Shown here: one piece after another, positions 41,387 to 49,902 of the stretch
Layout: every line of letters starts with the position of its first letter
Numbering within the stretch: position 1 is the first letter of the stretch
Assembly (NCBI GenBank): GCA_022071975.1
Contig: JAJVIO010000008.1
Span: 141,771 to 205,770, forward strand
Source of the DNA: Planctomycetota bacterium
GTDB taxonomy: Bacteria; Planctomycetota; UBA8742; UBA2392
Reading direction: 5' to 3'
Length of the DNA stretch: 64,000 bases
Position numbers and translations under genes: made by a program
The notes under the pieces: model-generated
Database searches by the model: none
The model's input: the letters and a program-made list of their open reading frames with translations, nothing else
Told to the model about the DNA's origin: nothing

Positions 41387-43282
41387 ATGAGACTGGCCGA
41401 GCGCCTAAACACCTTCCCTGTGATCGCTGTCGCAGCACTGCTGTTGGCCGGCATCTTTGGGTTCCTGCTCGGCTTCACCACTACCGGCAAGGCCGCGCCG
41501 ACCGTTGCGCAGGCAGAGCTGGATTCCCGCTCCCCCACCACGGCTCGCAGCGGCGGGCCGCTGGAGGGCCAGCCCGGCGAAACCCGCGAGCGCGACCGCC
41601 CCCACACCACGCGCAACGGCGGCTCTGGCAGCGGCTCAAGCACAGACACCAACCGCACCGGCGGCAACCGCAACGGCGGAACGGGCAACGGCACCACCAC
41701 CCAGCCGATCAAAGTTGGCGGCGGGCCGCGCGTGCTGCCGGAAGGACGCGTTGACGAGCTGGTGACCGCGCCGCAGCCGCAGGCGCCCCAGGGTGCCATC
41801 GAGGTAAACGTCTCCGACATCAACAACAACCCTTTGCCGTTTGCGCTGTTGGCCCTGGACGTGAACTCCGGACCGTTGGGCTGGCACCTCGTTCCCAAAC
41901 AGCCACAAGCCGTGCCCGAGACTCGAGGCCTGTTCCGTTTCAGCCAGCTGTATGCCGGCGAGTACCGGGTGCGCTCCCTGCAGACCAACTACAAGCCCGT
42001 TGAGGCCACGGTGATCCTGATTCGCGAGGATGCCACCGAGGCCGTCAACCTGGTGCTCGAGCCGCTGGAGTACGCGCAGGTCGAGTTCTTCCTGCGCTAT
42101 GAGGACGGGGAGTTCCCGCCCGAGGTGGAGTTGCGCATTGACCGTCCAGGCCAGGACGACACCGCAAGCAGCGGGCGTTTCGGCAAGTACGCCGATACCA
42201 GCGCAGGCGGCGTCGGGCGCGGCATGGTGCCACCTACCCGTTATCGCCAGCGCACCGCCGACAGCGGCATGATCAAGCTGACCCTGCCCGTCGGCGCGGA
42301 GACGACCATCGATTTCGCGGCGCGCCGTGACGAGGTCGAGTACCAGGCCAAGGTCGCCATCGTGCCCACCGCGGGCGTCAGCCAGAAGGAAGTCACCCTG
42401 CTGCCCATCGAGGCCGGGCAGGACGGCACCCTGCCCGAGGGGCCCGCCTCAGCTGGCAAGTTGGCCGTAACCCTTACCGTCGATGGCAAGGTCGCGCAGT
42501 TCACGCGTGTGAACCTGTACAAGGACATCAACGGCTTCCAGTTCAGGCCCGCAAGTACGCAGGAAGAAAACAGGTTCGTGTTCCAGAATATCTTTGCCGG
42601 CTCGTGGTACCTGGTGGCGGAGTCGGGCGGTTTCCATGCCCCGTTCGTGCAGCAGGTGCAGGTCGGCGCAGACACCGTGGAGACCATCGACATCAAGACC
42701 GGCCGCCTGCGCATCAACGCGGCGCGTGAGGCCGGCACGCCGGACCCCGAAAACGGCGAGACGCGCTATCGCGTGCGGCTGCGGCCGATGGGTTCAGGCA
42801 CGATTGAACGCGCCTACAACGGTAACATGACGGGCAAGCAGACCGACTACATCGACTTCATCGTGCCTGCGGGGCCGTACGACGTGCGGGTCGAGAGCCC
42901 AGAGAACTACGTGAAGCTGGCGGTGTCGCCCATCGAGCAGTCGTTCACCATGGCGGCCGGCGGCGAGCATGCCTTGAGCTACACGCTGAGCGCCGGCGCC
43001 ACGCTGAAGTTCCAGGTGGTGAACAGCAACGGCCAGCCGATCCCCAACGCGGAATACCTGGTGACGTTCCACGCCGCGGGCAGTGTGCCGGTGAGCGAGA
43101 AGGCGTCGGTGGAAAAGGCCGGCTACGATGGCCAGTGCGAGAAGGCGATCGCGCCTTCAGGCCCGGTGTACCTGATGATCTGGACCACCAGCACCGACTG
43201 GAACAACCCCGACAAGGTGCTGCAACTGGACCTGCCCGCCTACGGCACCAAAGACCTGGGTGCGATAGTCGTGCAGCAGTAA
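41387..43282 (+). CDS. Membrane-anchored protein with carboxypeptidase-regulatory-like domains
   Basis: 631 residues from ATG 41387 (GGAG 8 bases upstream). One N-terminal helix (FPVIAVAALLLAGIFGFLLGF), then a disordered Ser/Gly/Asn/Thr-rich stretch (about residues 35-115) and several beta-sandwich units of about 90 residues like CarboxypepD_reg/Ig domains (IEVNVSDINNNPLPFALLAL, LFRFSQLYAGEYRVRSLQTN, FVFQNIFAGSWYLVAESGGF, LKFQVVNSNGQPIPNAEYLV). It should face the periplasm. The last 37 codons are repeated at 46537-46647. Function unknown; probably structural or adhesive. Confidence 0.8.
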   Translation: MRLAERLNTFPVIAVAALLLAGIFGFLLGFTTTGKAAPTVAQAELDSRSPTTARSGGPLEGQPGETRERDRPHTTRNGGSGSGSSTDTNRTGGNRNGGTGNGTTTQPIKVGGGPRVLPEGRVDELVTAPQPQAPQGAIEVNVSDINNNPLPFALLALDVNSGPLGWHLVPKQPQAVPETRGLFRFSQLYAGEYRVRSLQTNYKPVEATVILIREDATEAVNLVLEPLEYAQVEFFLRYEDGEFPPEVELRIDRPGQDDTASSGRFGKYADTSAGGVGRGMVPPTRYRQRTADSGMIKLTLPVGAETTIDFAARRDEVEYQAKVAIVPTAGVSQKEVTLLPIEAGQDGTLPEGPASAGKLAVTLTVDGKVAQFTRVNLYKDINGFQFRPASTQEENRFVFQNIFAGSWYLVAESGGFHAPFVQQVQVGADTVETIDIKTGRLRINAAREAGTPDPENGETRYRVRLRPMGSGTIERAYNGNMTGKQTDYIDFIVPAGPYDVRVESPENYVKLAVSPIEQSFTMAAGGEHALSYTLSAGATLKFQVVNSNGQPIPNAEYLVTFHAAGSVPVSEKASVEKAGYDGQCEKAIAPSGPVYLMIWTTSTDWNNPDKVLQLDLPAYGTKDLGAIVVQQ

Positions 43283-43351
43283 GTGGTTGGGAGGCTGGGT
43301 TAGCACGACAGTCTTATCGGGCCTCGATGCGATGCGCTCGTCAGCATCCAA

Positions 43352-43810
43352 ATGAAAACTTTCGCGGTCATCTTGCTTGTTTGTTCGCTGACGTCATGCG
43401 TCGCCAAGGAACCGATGAGTTTGAGTTCTGCCGTCGACAACCTCGCGGTCGAGGAGTCCACCGATGCGTACGCGGCGGCATGGGAACGCATCGACGCCGC
43501 GCGGTCGCCGACCGAGATGCGTACTTTGATCGATCACCTGCAAGATCAACGGCCGACGGTTCTTCTGGAAGCGCTTGCGACTACGGATGGTAGCCCGGTG
43601 AATTACACAGTTGGCGACGCGCTCTTCCGTCACCTGCGCTGCCGTTTTGTGGACTGCACCCAGGGAAGAGCCTCGACCTGGCGGCAGATCGACGCGGCGC
43701 CACACCTGCAGACTAAGCAAGCACTGGCTTCCTGGTTCGCACGCCACGAATACGACCTGCAATCCTTGAAAGCTGATCACGAGAAAGTGGCACGCGCTCC
43801 CAGCGAATGA
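43352..43810 (+). CDS. Small lipoprotein of unknown function
   Basis: 152 residues. Lipoprotein signal MKTFAVILLVCSLTSC (lipobox LTSC). The mature part is mostly helical (YAAAWERIDAARSPTEMRTL, ALASWFARHEYDLQSL) with two Cys in LRCRFVDCTQG that could form a disulphide. The helical pairs resemble those in the 44010-46436 protein. No recognised family. Weak ribosome-binding site. The stop lies at the edge of the dispersed repeat 43809-43891. Confidence 0.65.
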   Translation: MKTFAVILLVCSLTSCVAKEPMSLSSAVDNLAVEESTDAYAAAWERIDAARSPTEMRTLIDHLQDQRPTVLLEALATTDGSPVNYTVGDALFRHLRCRFVDCTQGRASTWRQIDAAPHLQTKQALASWFARHEYDLQSLKADHEKVARAPSE

Positions 43811-43891
43811 GTGGCACGCGCTTCCCGACATCGCTGAAGCTGCGACGGGCTGGCCAGCGCGTGGGCAGTACCACGGGCCTCAAGCCCGTGG
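43809..43891. repeat. Dispersed repeat copy A with palindrome
   Basis: Bases 43809-43879 match 46672-46742 with two mismatches. The right end adds CCACGGGC-CTCAA-GCCCGTGG (43871-43891), which stands between convergent genes. Bases 43892-44009 show nothing further I can support. Confidence 0.85.
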
Positions 43892-44009
43892 CGTGCTCAT
43901 CCCCGACGCAGGTACAAACCACCCACACGCCGGCCTACCCGACGCAGCCTTGGCAGAGTCGGGAATCGCATGCCAGGTGCCCAGGTTGGGATCAAGGAAC
44001 AGAGTGCGC

Positions 44010-46436
44010 CTACTCCTCGTCGAGAAGCTGGATGTCGCGCAGTTCAGCTTCCCCGGCGCGGCGGACTTCGTGGGTTGACACGACTCCGTACCACACCTTG
44101 CCGAACAGGTCTGTTTCCTTCTGAACGATCAGCACACCGGTGCCGTCTTTTAGCTTCCCGCGGGCGGGCAGATTCTCCGGGTGACTTGTGCTGCTGCTGG
44201 GCAGGGCGAAGATCGCGCGGCCGGCCTCGACATCGGAAGGGGCAGAGGACACAGGGCGAGGAGGCGGCGCGAGAACCCAATCCATCTGCCAGGATTCACC
44301 AACTACTTGCCATTCGGCAAGGGTGATCTTTCGCAGCGACCCGCGCCGTTTGTCGAACGCCAGGCGCATGCGACCGATTCGCGAGTCCTGGTCGGACGCC
44401 AGGGGATGAGTTTCAGGCAACCCCGCGACCAACTGGTTCAACCGGAATGCCGCCATATCACAGACACGCACCTGAACTCCGTCGGGCGGTATGCGGGATT
44501 TGTCCACATACTCGGGCACGCCGGGGGTGTAAACGTCGGTGAACGGCAAGCTCACCCACTGACCGTCGAATCTGCAGCGGACTTCCTTCATGACCCAGGG
44601 GTCGTCGAGCAGGACCCGCAGAAAATCGAGGGCGAAAGCCTGCTTGCACCACTTCCCAAACTGGTCTGACTCTCGCCGCAGCAACGTGTTGCGCATGGCG
44701 CGGTAGTACGGGCTGGAGCCGTCCAGAAGCGCAAGCCGAAGCTCCCGCGCGGCCGGCAGGTCAACTTCACCCAGCAACGCGAGGAGATTTTTCAGCTCGT
44801 TTGCGTACGAGGCTTCGCGCTGATCCCCCGGCTCTTCCAGCTGAATGCCGCCGTCCAGCACGCCCTGCAGGTAGGAATGCATCGCGCTGTCGTCGCCCAG
44901 TCGATACATGATGGTGGCGAACAATCGCTTGTACCTGACGTGGGACACCCTCTGGTAACCCTTGAGTTTCTCAACGATTCTCGCGTCACCCAACTCAACC
45001 AGGCAGGCAGCATAGGCCTCTTCAACCGCAATGCGCTCCTTGCTGTACGCGACGCGGAATGACTCCACATGCTCCTGCATCGCTCCCAGGATTGCCTCCG
45101 CGGCCGTGGGATTTAGGAACTGCTTCACCGCCGGGTTCGGCCCCGTGTGGGCGAGGCTCTGCCACTGCGTGCTCCACACCGTTGTTCCGTACACGCGCCG
45201 GCCGCGAAACGCGATGTTGGTGGCCGCTTCGAGCAATTGATTGACGTCCGATTCCGGATTGGTGAGCACGGCCATCATGCGTTCATTGAAGCTGAGGTGG
45301 CTCCACTGGGCCCAGAATCCGCGAAGCTTCTCGACGACCGGCTTGATGCCATCGGGCTCGTGCAGGGTGAAGTTGTCGCCTGTAGAGTTGGCCTCGAACA
45401 CGCGGTACTGAAGGATCGACATCAAGGCAATCAACGCGGCTTCGCGCACCGAAAGCACCCAGCGCCACTGTGAGAAATCGCGCCAGAAGTGCATGCTGCG
45501 GGTCAAGCGCTCGTCAAACTCGAGTGTGTCCAGCAGCTTCGGCACAGCCGGATCGCCGATCGCGATCAGCGCTTGGACGCGCCAGTCGCTGGCGAGATCG
45601 ACTCCACCAGGTTGGCTCCACTGCCGGCGATCCACCTGGTCGAGTGAGTCGATCAGCCACTCGACCTTGCGCTCCGTTTCCCAATCGTCGAAGCCCGACG
45701 GGAAGCCGGGCTCCGGATCAGCCACAGGATAGTGTCCTAGCTTGCCTGCCTTTTCCCGCCGTTCCAGGTCTGCGATCAACACGGCGCAGGGCGTTCCGAA
45801 TTCATCCATGACGTCGGGATAGTAGCGACGAAGCATGAGCGCGTAATCGAGCGCCGAGCGGTCATCACCATGTACAAACGCGTGCACGGCCCCCGCGAAG
45901 TAACGCCAGCCCAGGTCGCGGCGCAGGGTGCGTGGCGCGTCGTCGAAGTCGTTGCCGTACCATGCATGCTTGAGCATTCTGGCCGCGAGCTCTTCGTAAC
46001 CAAGCCGGTAAAGCCAGACCGCGCGCATGAGCGGCGTCGCGCCGCCGGTGGCACCGACTCTTGTCTCGTCCATCATGCAACTGGTGGCGTCGCGCTCTGT
46101 TTCGAATCGTTTCAGCTGATCTTCGCAATCCGCCACGAAGTCCATGCACAGCGCCGAGCGATCGGCGGTGTACACCAGGTGTCGGTCGAGATGCCAGCCG
46201 ATCATGAAGGGAGCCGTCGAATTGGGCTCGGCCCACAGGTCAACATACATGCTGCCGGAACTTGACCATGTGCCGTGTGTCGCCACCGGCTGTCGAATGT
46301 ACAGCTTGCCTCGCGGATCAACCAGGTCACTCAAGGCCGACTCCAGCCCGGTGCGCTGGACTTCGGTGAGCTCTTCACCCGCGCAGGAAGTCGCAGCGAT
46401 ACACAGAGCCAGCATCAGAAAAGGGAATTGAACCAT
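44010..46436 (-). CDS. Large secreted helical-repeat protein
   Basis: 808 residues with signal peptide MVQFPFLMLALCIAATSCAG (possible lipobox ATSC). The mature part is mostly helical, with HEAT-like stretches (IGDPAVPKLLDTLEFDERL, EAYAACLVELGDARIVEKL, LLALLGEVDLPAARELRLALL), and a beta-rich C-terminal end that includes GVLIVQKETDLFGKVWYGVV, resembling a small SH3-like fold. No catalytic motif is visible. It lies between two copies of a neighbouring gene end and two copies of a dispersed repeat, so the segment may be a recent insertion. Confidence 0.75.
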   Translation of the reverse strand: MVQFPFLMLALCIAATSCAGEELTEVQRTGLESALSDLVDPRGKLYIRQPVATHGTWSSSGSMYVDLWAEPNSTAPFMIGWHLDRHLVYTADRSALCMDFVADCEDQLKRFETERDATSCMMDETRVGATGGATPLMRAVWLYRLGYEELAARMLKHAWYGNDFDDAPRTLRRDLGWRYFAGAVHAFVHGDDRSALDYALMLRRYYPDVMDEFGTPCAVLIADLERREKAGKLGHYPVADPEPGFPSGFDDWETERKVEWLIDSLDQVDRRQWSQPGGVDLASDWRVQALIAIGDPAVPKLLDTLEFDERLTRSMHFWRDFSQWRWVLSVREAALIALMSILQYRVFEANSTGDNFTLHEPDGIKPVVEKLRGFWAQWSHLSFNERMMAVLTNPESDVNQLLEAATNIAFRGRRVYGTTVWSTQWQSLAHTGPNPAVKQFLNPTAAEAILGAMQEHVESFRVAYSKERIAVEEAYAACLVELGDARIVEKLKGYQRVSHVRYKRLFATIMYRLGDDSAMHSYLQGVLDGGIQLEEPGDQREASYANELKNLLALLGEVDLPAARELRLALLDGSSPYYRAMRNTLLRRESDQFGKWCKQAFALDFLRVLLDDPWVMKEVRCRFDGQWVSLPFTDVYTPGVPEYVDKSRIPPDGVQVRVCDMAAFRLNQLVAGLPETHPLASDQDSRIGRMRLAFDKRRGSLRKITLAEWQVVGESWQMDWVLAPPPRPVSSAPSDVEAGRAIFALPSSSTSHPENLPARGKLKDGTGVLIVQKETDLFGKVWYGVVSTHEVRRAGEAELRDIQLLDEE

Positions 46437-46503
46437 GATTAAGAATTTACTACGCCTGCCCCATCACTGCGGCCGGAAAATTCTCGCAAACGTACGCCAG
46501 TAG

Positions 46504-46647
46504 CCGGACAGTGAGTTCCAGGCCGATGCCAAGCACCTGATGATCTGGACCACCAGCACAGACTGGAACAACCCCGACAAAGTGCTGCAACTGGACTTCC
46601 CCGCCTACGGCACCAAAGACCTGGGCGCAATCGTGGTGCAGCAGTAA
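46504..46647 (+). pseudogene. Remnant of a paralogue of the 41387 gene
   Basis: The 111 bases 46537-46647 repeat the last 37 codons of the 41387 gene (LMIWTTSTDWNNPDKVLQLD to the TAA stop) with few changes (for example LDLPAY to LDFPAY). Upstream the frame is open only to a TAG at 46501. No start or body remains, so it is a gene relic. The surrounding 46437-46847 has no other gene. Confidence 0.85.
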
Positions 46648-46671
46648 GTGGCATTCGTAAGTGGCATTCGT

Positions 46672-46742
46672 GAGTGGCACGCGCTTCCCGACTTCGCTGA
46701 AGCTGCGACGGGCTGGCCAGCGCGTGGGCAGTGCCACGGGCT
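46672..46742. repeat. Dispersed repeat copy B
   Basis: Matches 43809-43879 with two mismatches. It is preceded by two short GTAAGTGGCATTC-type units (46645-46670) and followed by related GGAAGCG(T/C)(A/G)TGCCA units to about 46840. Confidence 0.8.
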
Positions 46743-46847
46743 TCTAGGCCGTGCAGTCTTCATCCCTGCCGCAGGCACAGCCCAACCACGCGCTGGAAGC
46801 GTGTGCCACGACTCATGCGCTGGAAGCGCATGCCACCAGCGAGGTCA

Positions 46848-47702
46848 CTAGCCGATCTGGCGCTTGAGGGTTTCGAGCGTGTTCTTGAACAGAATCTGGG
46901 TCGTCACGCTGCCTACCCCGCCGGGCACCGGGCTCAGCCAGCCGGCCACTTCGTTTACGCTGTCGAAGTCGCAGTCGCCCTTGTACTTGCCGTCCTCGGT
47001 CGCGATGGTTGCCACGTCCACAACCACGGCGCCGGGCTTGATGTACTCGGCGTTAATCATGCCCGGCCTGGCGCCCATGGCCGTCACCAGGATGTCCGCC
47101 TCGCGCGCGATCGCCGCCATGTTCGCCGTACGCGAGTGGCACACCGTCACGGTGCAATGCTTGTCCAGCAGCAGCAGCGCGCAGGGCTTGCCCACGATAA
47201 TGCTGCGCCCCAGCACCACAGCGCGCTTGCCCTTGAAGTCGATGCCGCTCTCGGCCGCGAGCTCAATGGCCGCGCGCGCGGTGCAGGGCAGGTTGCGGTA
47301 CTGGTTCATGACCAGCAGGCCGAGGTTGTCCGGGTCCACGCCCTCGACGTTCTTCTCGGGCGCGATCACCTTGGCCAGCTCGTTGCCGTCGAGGTGCTTG
47401 GGCACGGGCAGCTGCAGGATCATGCCGGTGACGCCCGGATCGGCGCAGATCTGGCGGATCTTGTCGCTGGCCTGCTCGTGTGTGCTTGACGCGTCAATAC
47501 GCTCGGCGGTGTACTGCACGCCCAGCTTCTCGGCGGCCTTCTTCTGGTTGTTGACGTACCAGTCGGAGGATTCGTCGCTGCCGATGCTCAGGCTGACCAG
47601 GTGGGCGGCGTGGCCCCGATCTTTCAGTGCCGCGAACTCCGCGGTCAGTTCTTTCTGGATCCGCTTGGCCAAAGCCTTGCCGTCAAGCACCTGTGCAGCC
47701 AT
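46848..47702 (-). CDS. folD: Methylenetetrahydrofolate dehydrogenase/cyclohydrolase
   Basis: 284 residues. Motifs: SIGSDESSDWYVNNQKKAAE (catalytic Tyr and Lys), GMILQLPVPKHLDGNELAKV, PDNLGLLVMN, the VVLGRSIIVGKPCALLLLDK NADP-binding stretch, VTVCHSRTANM and PVPGGVGSVTTQILFKNTL. It interconverts methylene-, methenyl- and formyl-THF in the cytoplasm and supplies methylene-THF for the MTHFR fusion upstream in the window. AGGAG lies before the ATG. Contains one TTGACNNGTCAA copy. Confidence 0.97.
   Translation of the reverse strand: MAAQVLDGKALAKRIQKELTAEFAALKDRGHAAHLVSLSIGSDESSDWYVNNQKKAAEKLGVQYTAERIDASSTHEQASDKIRQICADPGVTGMILQLPVPKHLDGNELAKVIAPEKNVEGVDPDNLGLLVMNQYRNLPCTARAAIELAAESGIDFKGKRAVVLGRSIIVGKPCALLLLDKHCTVTVCHSRTANMAAIAREADILVTAMGARPGMINAEYIKPGAVVVDVATIATEDGKYKGDCDFDSVNEVAGWLSPVPGGVGSVTTQILFKNTLETLKRQIG
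47486..47497. repeat. TTGACNNGTCAA motif copy 4
   Basis: Spacer GC. In folD, codons ATT-GAC-GCG-TCA-A on the minus strand. Confidence 0.85.
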
Positions 47703-47810
47703 GACATGCTCCTGTGATCTGGGGTCGGAATCCTAGCAATTCTCGCCCCGAGGTCGAACCCCATCCCCTGTTCGCTTGCGCTCGCCGTGCAACCTTGGCA
47801 CGGTGCGCCC

Positions 47811-48365
47811 ATGAAGATGCCGAGCTTCCATGTTGAGCAGGTCATCGCCACTCTGCCCGGCCCCGAGTTGGCCGAGGCCGTGGCGGCCTACTACCAGCGC
47901 AACGTCGCGCGCTTCTCGCCGGTGCAGCCCCAGCCCCAGGAGGGCTTTTTCACTGCGCCGTTCTGGGCCGATAGGCTGGCCAAGGCCCAACAGGAGTATG
48001 CGACGGGTATGAGCCTGCGGCTGTTCCTGCTGGATGGCCCCGAGGTGGCAGGGCACATCAACTACACCAGCTTCATGCGCGGGCCTTTGCAGCAGTGCTT
48101 CCTGGGCTACGGAGTGGATGCGGGCCGCGAGGGCAAAGGCCTGCTGCGCCGCATGCTGGAGCAGACCAACGCCTGGGTGTTTGCGCAGATGGGCATTCAC
48201 CGCATCAGCGCCAACTACATGCCGAACAACGAGCGCAGCGGCGCGCTGCTGCGCCGGCTGGGCTTCGCGGTGGAAGGCTACGCCCGCGACTACCTGCTGC
48301 TCGACGGCCAGTGGCGCGACCACATCCTTACGTCGCTGGTCAATCCCGCCTGGCAGGCGAGATAG
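47811..48365 (+). CDS. GNAT acetyltransferase, RimJ/RimL-like
   Basis: 184 residues from ATG 47811. The acetyl-CoA site motif GYGVDAGREGKGLLRRML and the C-terminal NYMPNNERSGALLRRLGFAVEGYARDYLLLDGQWRDHI are those of ribosomal-protein alanine N-acetyltransferases and related enzymes. It probably acetylates a protein N-terminus or a small molecule; the substrate is not certain. Divergent from folD, convergent with the TPR gene. Confidence 0.93.
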   Translation: MKMPSFHVEQVIATLPGPELAEAVAAYYQRNVARFSPVQPQPQEGFFTAPFWADRLAKAQQEYATGMSLRLFLLDGPEVAGHINYTSFMRGPLQQCFLGYGVDAGREGKGLLRRMLEQTNAWVFAQMGIHRISANYMPNNERSGALLRRLGFAVEGYARDYLLLDGQWRDHILTSLVNPAWQAR

Positions 48366-48379
48366 CGTGGCACGGGCAA

Positions 48380-48392
48380 GGGGACTGTCCCC
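48380..48392. repeat. Single GGGGACTGTCCCC palindrome
   Basis: Same element as in the his operon and at 35025, here alone between convergent genes. Confidence 0.8.
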
Positions 48393-48436
48393 AAACCTGC
48401 GCCCGCGGAAGCGGGGAAAGAGCTCGCCCCATCGCT

Positions 48437-49846
48437 CTAACCGACCAGCTTCTTGAACTTCGGGTCGTCCTTCAGCGCCGTGAAGTCCGGGTCCGCCGGC
48501 AAGTCTTTCAGGCTGATTCCCTGCTCCGCTGCGACGGCCAGCGAACCCAGCGCCTGCAGCCGTGAAGACTCCGTGTTCTCGAGCGCATAGGCCCTCGCGT
48601 ACGCAAGCAGGCCCTGGCCGTAGTCGCGGTCCTGGATCGCCTGCGCGTCTCCGCGGGCTGCTTCGTGAAGGTTCAGTTTCGCGTGGCAGCGCAGCCGCAG
48701 GAGGCGCGTCTCGACGTCGTCGGGCGCCAGCTCCAGCGTTCGGTTCAGCGCCACCAATGCGCGTTCCCAGCTTGACTCGGCAACGTGCACGTCTGCCTGC
48801 AACCGCCAGTACATCGCGTTTCCGGGCGCAAGGGCACACAGCACCTCGACCGTTGCGCGCGCGTTGGAATAGTTTCCGGCGCTGAAGTAAGCCTGCGCCA
48901 GCCCGTGCCGCGCAGCCAGGTTGCCCGGGTCAAGCGTGACGGCAAGGTTGAAGTGCAACACGGCCTTCTCATGGTCGCCGGCAAGCAGCTCAAGCTCGCC
49001 GAGGCCGACCTCGCCGGCTGCGGCGTGGCCTTCGATTTTCATGGCCGCCTCGAAATCCTTCTTTGCCAGCTCCGGCCTCTCCCAGCCGATCCAGGCGTAG
49101 CCTCGGCCGATCAGCGCCTGGCCGTAGTCCGGCTTCAGGCGCAGGGCCTGGCTGTAGTCGCGCACGGCCTGCTCGAAGTCGCCCATCAGGCGCGCGGCCC
49201 AGGCGCGGTTGACGTAGCCGCGGGCGTTCCTGGCATCCAGCTCCAGCGCGCGGTCGAAGTCCTTGAACGCGACGTCGAACAGCTGCTTGTCCACGTAGAT
49301 CAGCCCGCGGTTCTCGTAAAATGCGGGGTTTGCAGGCTGCAGCGCGATGCACGTGTCAAAGTCCAGCAGCGCGCGGTCGGTGTTGCCGGCGTCCTGCCAG
49401 GCCACGCCGCGGTTCTGGTACATCTGCGCGCGCCCGCCGGTGTCCACGCGGCGGTCGTCCGCGGCGTAGGCGATCGCGGCCGTGTAGTCGGCCACCGCGC
49501 CCTTGAAGTCACCGCGCAGCCAGCGCAGGTAGCCGCGCGTGTTCCAGGCCAGGCTGAAGACGGATTCCAGCTTGATTGCTTCTTCCGCGTCAGCCAGCGC
49601 GTCATCTACTTTGCCGAGCGCCACGTACGCTGCCGCGCGGTATGCCAGCACCTCGTCATTCTTAGGCTGGGCCTTGAGCGCGCGTGTGAAGGCGTCCACG
49701 GCCTCCTGCATACGGCCGGCTTCAAAGGCTTCTTCGCCGTCGGCGATGTCGGCCTGCCCGGCCTTGGGCGCGGGTTTTAAGACCGGGTCAGCCTGAAAAT
49801 ACAGAAGGGGTGCGCACAGCAGCGCAATCATGAACAGCATCCGCAT
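48437..49846 (-). CDS. Secreted TPR protein
   Basis: 469 residues. Short signal peptide (MRMLFMIALLCAPLLYFQA) with a strong GGAGG 6 bases before the ATG. The body is about eleven TPR units, e.g. GRMQEAVDAFTRALKAQPKN, GKVDDALADAEEAIKLESV, QLFDVAFKDFDRALELDARN, GDFEQAVRDYSQALRLKPD and GNYSNARATVEVLCALAPGN. It is a periplasmic protein-protein interaction scaffold of unknown partner. Confidence 0.88.
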   Translation of the reverse strand: MRMLFMIALLCAPLLYFQADPVLKPAPKAGQADIADGEEAFEAGRMQEAVDAFTRALKAQPKNDEVLAYRAAAYVALGKVDDALADAEEAIKLESVFSLAWNTRGYLRWLRGDFKGAVADYTAAIAYAADDRRVDTGGRAQMYQNRGVAWQDAGNTDRALLDFDTCIALQPANPAFYENRGLIYVDKQLFDVAFKDFDRALELDARNARGYVNRAWAARLMGDFEQAVRDYSQALRLKPDYGQALIGRGYAWIGWERPELAKKDFEAAMKIEGHAAAGEVGLGELELLAGDHEKAVLHFNLAVTLDPGNLAARHGLAQAYFSAGNYSNARATVEVLCALAPGNAMYWRLQADVHVAESSWERALVALNRTLELAPDDVETRLLRLRCHAKLNLHEAARGDAQAIQDRDYGQGLLAYARAYALENTESSRLQALGSLAVAAEQGISLKDLPADPDFTALKDDPKFKKLVG

Positions 49847-49902
49847 GGGAATCCTCCGGCGCGCAGTTTAGCAGCCGCACAGCTGTTCGTCGCGTCGGGT
49901 GC

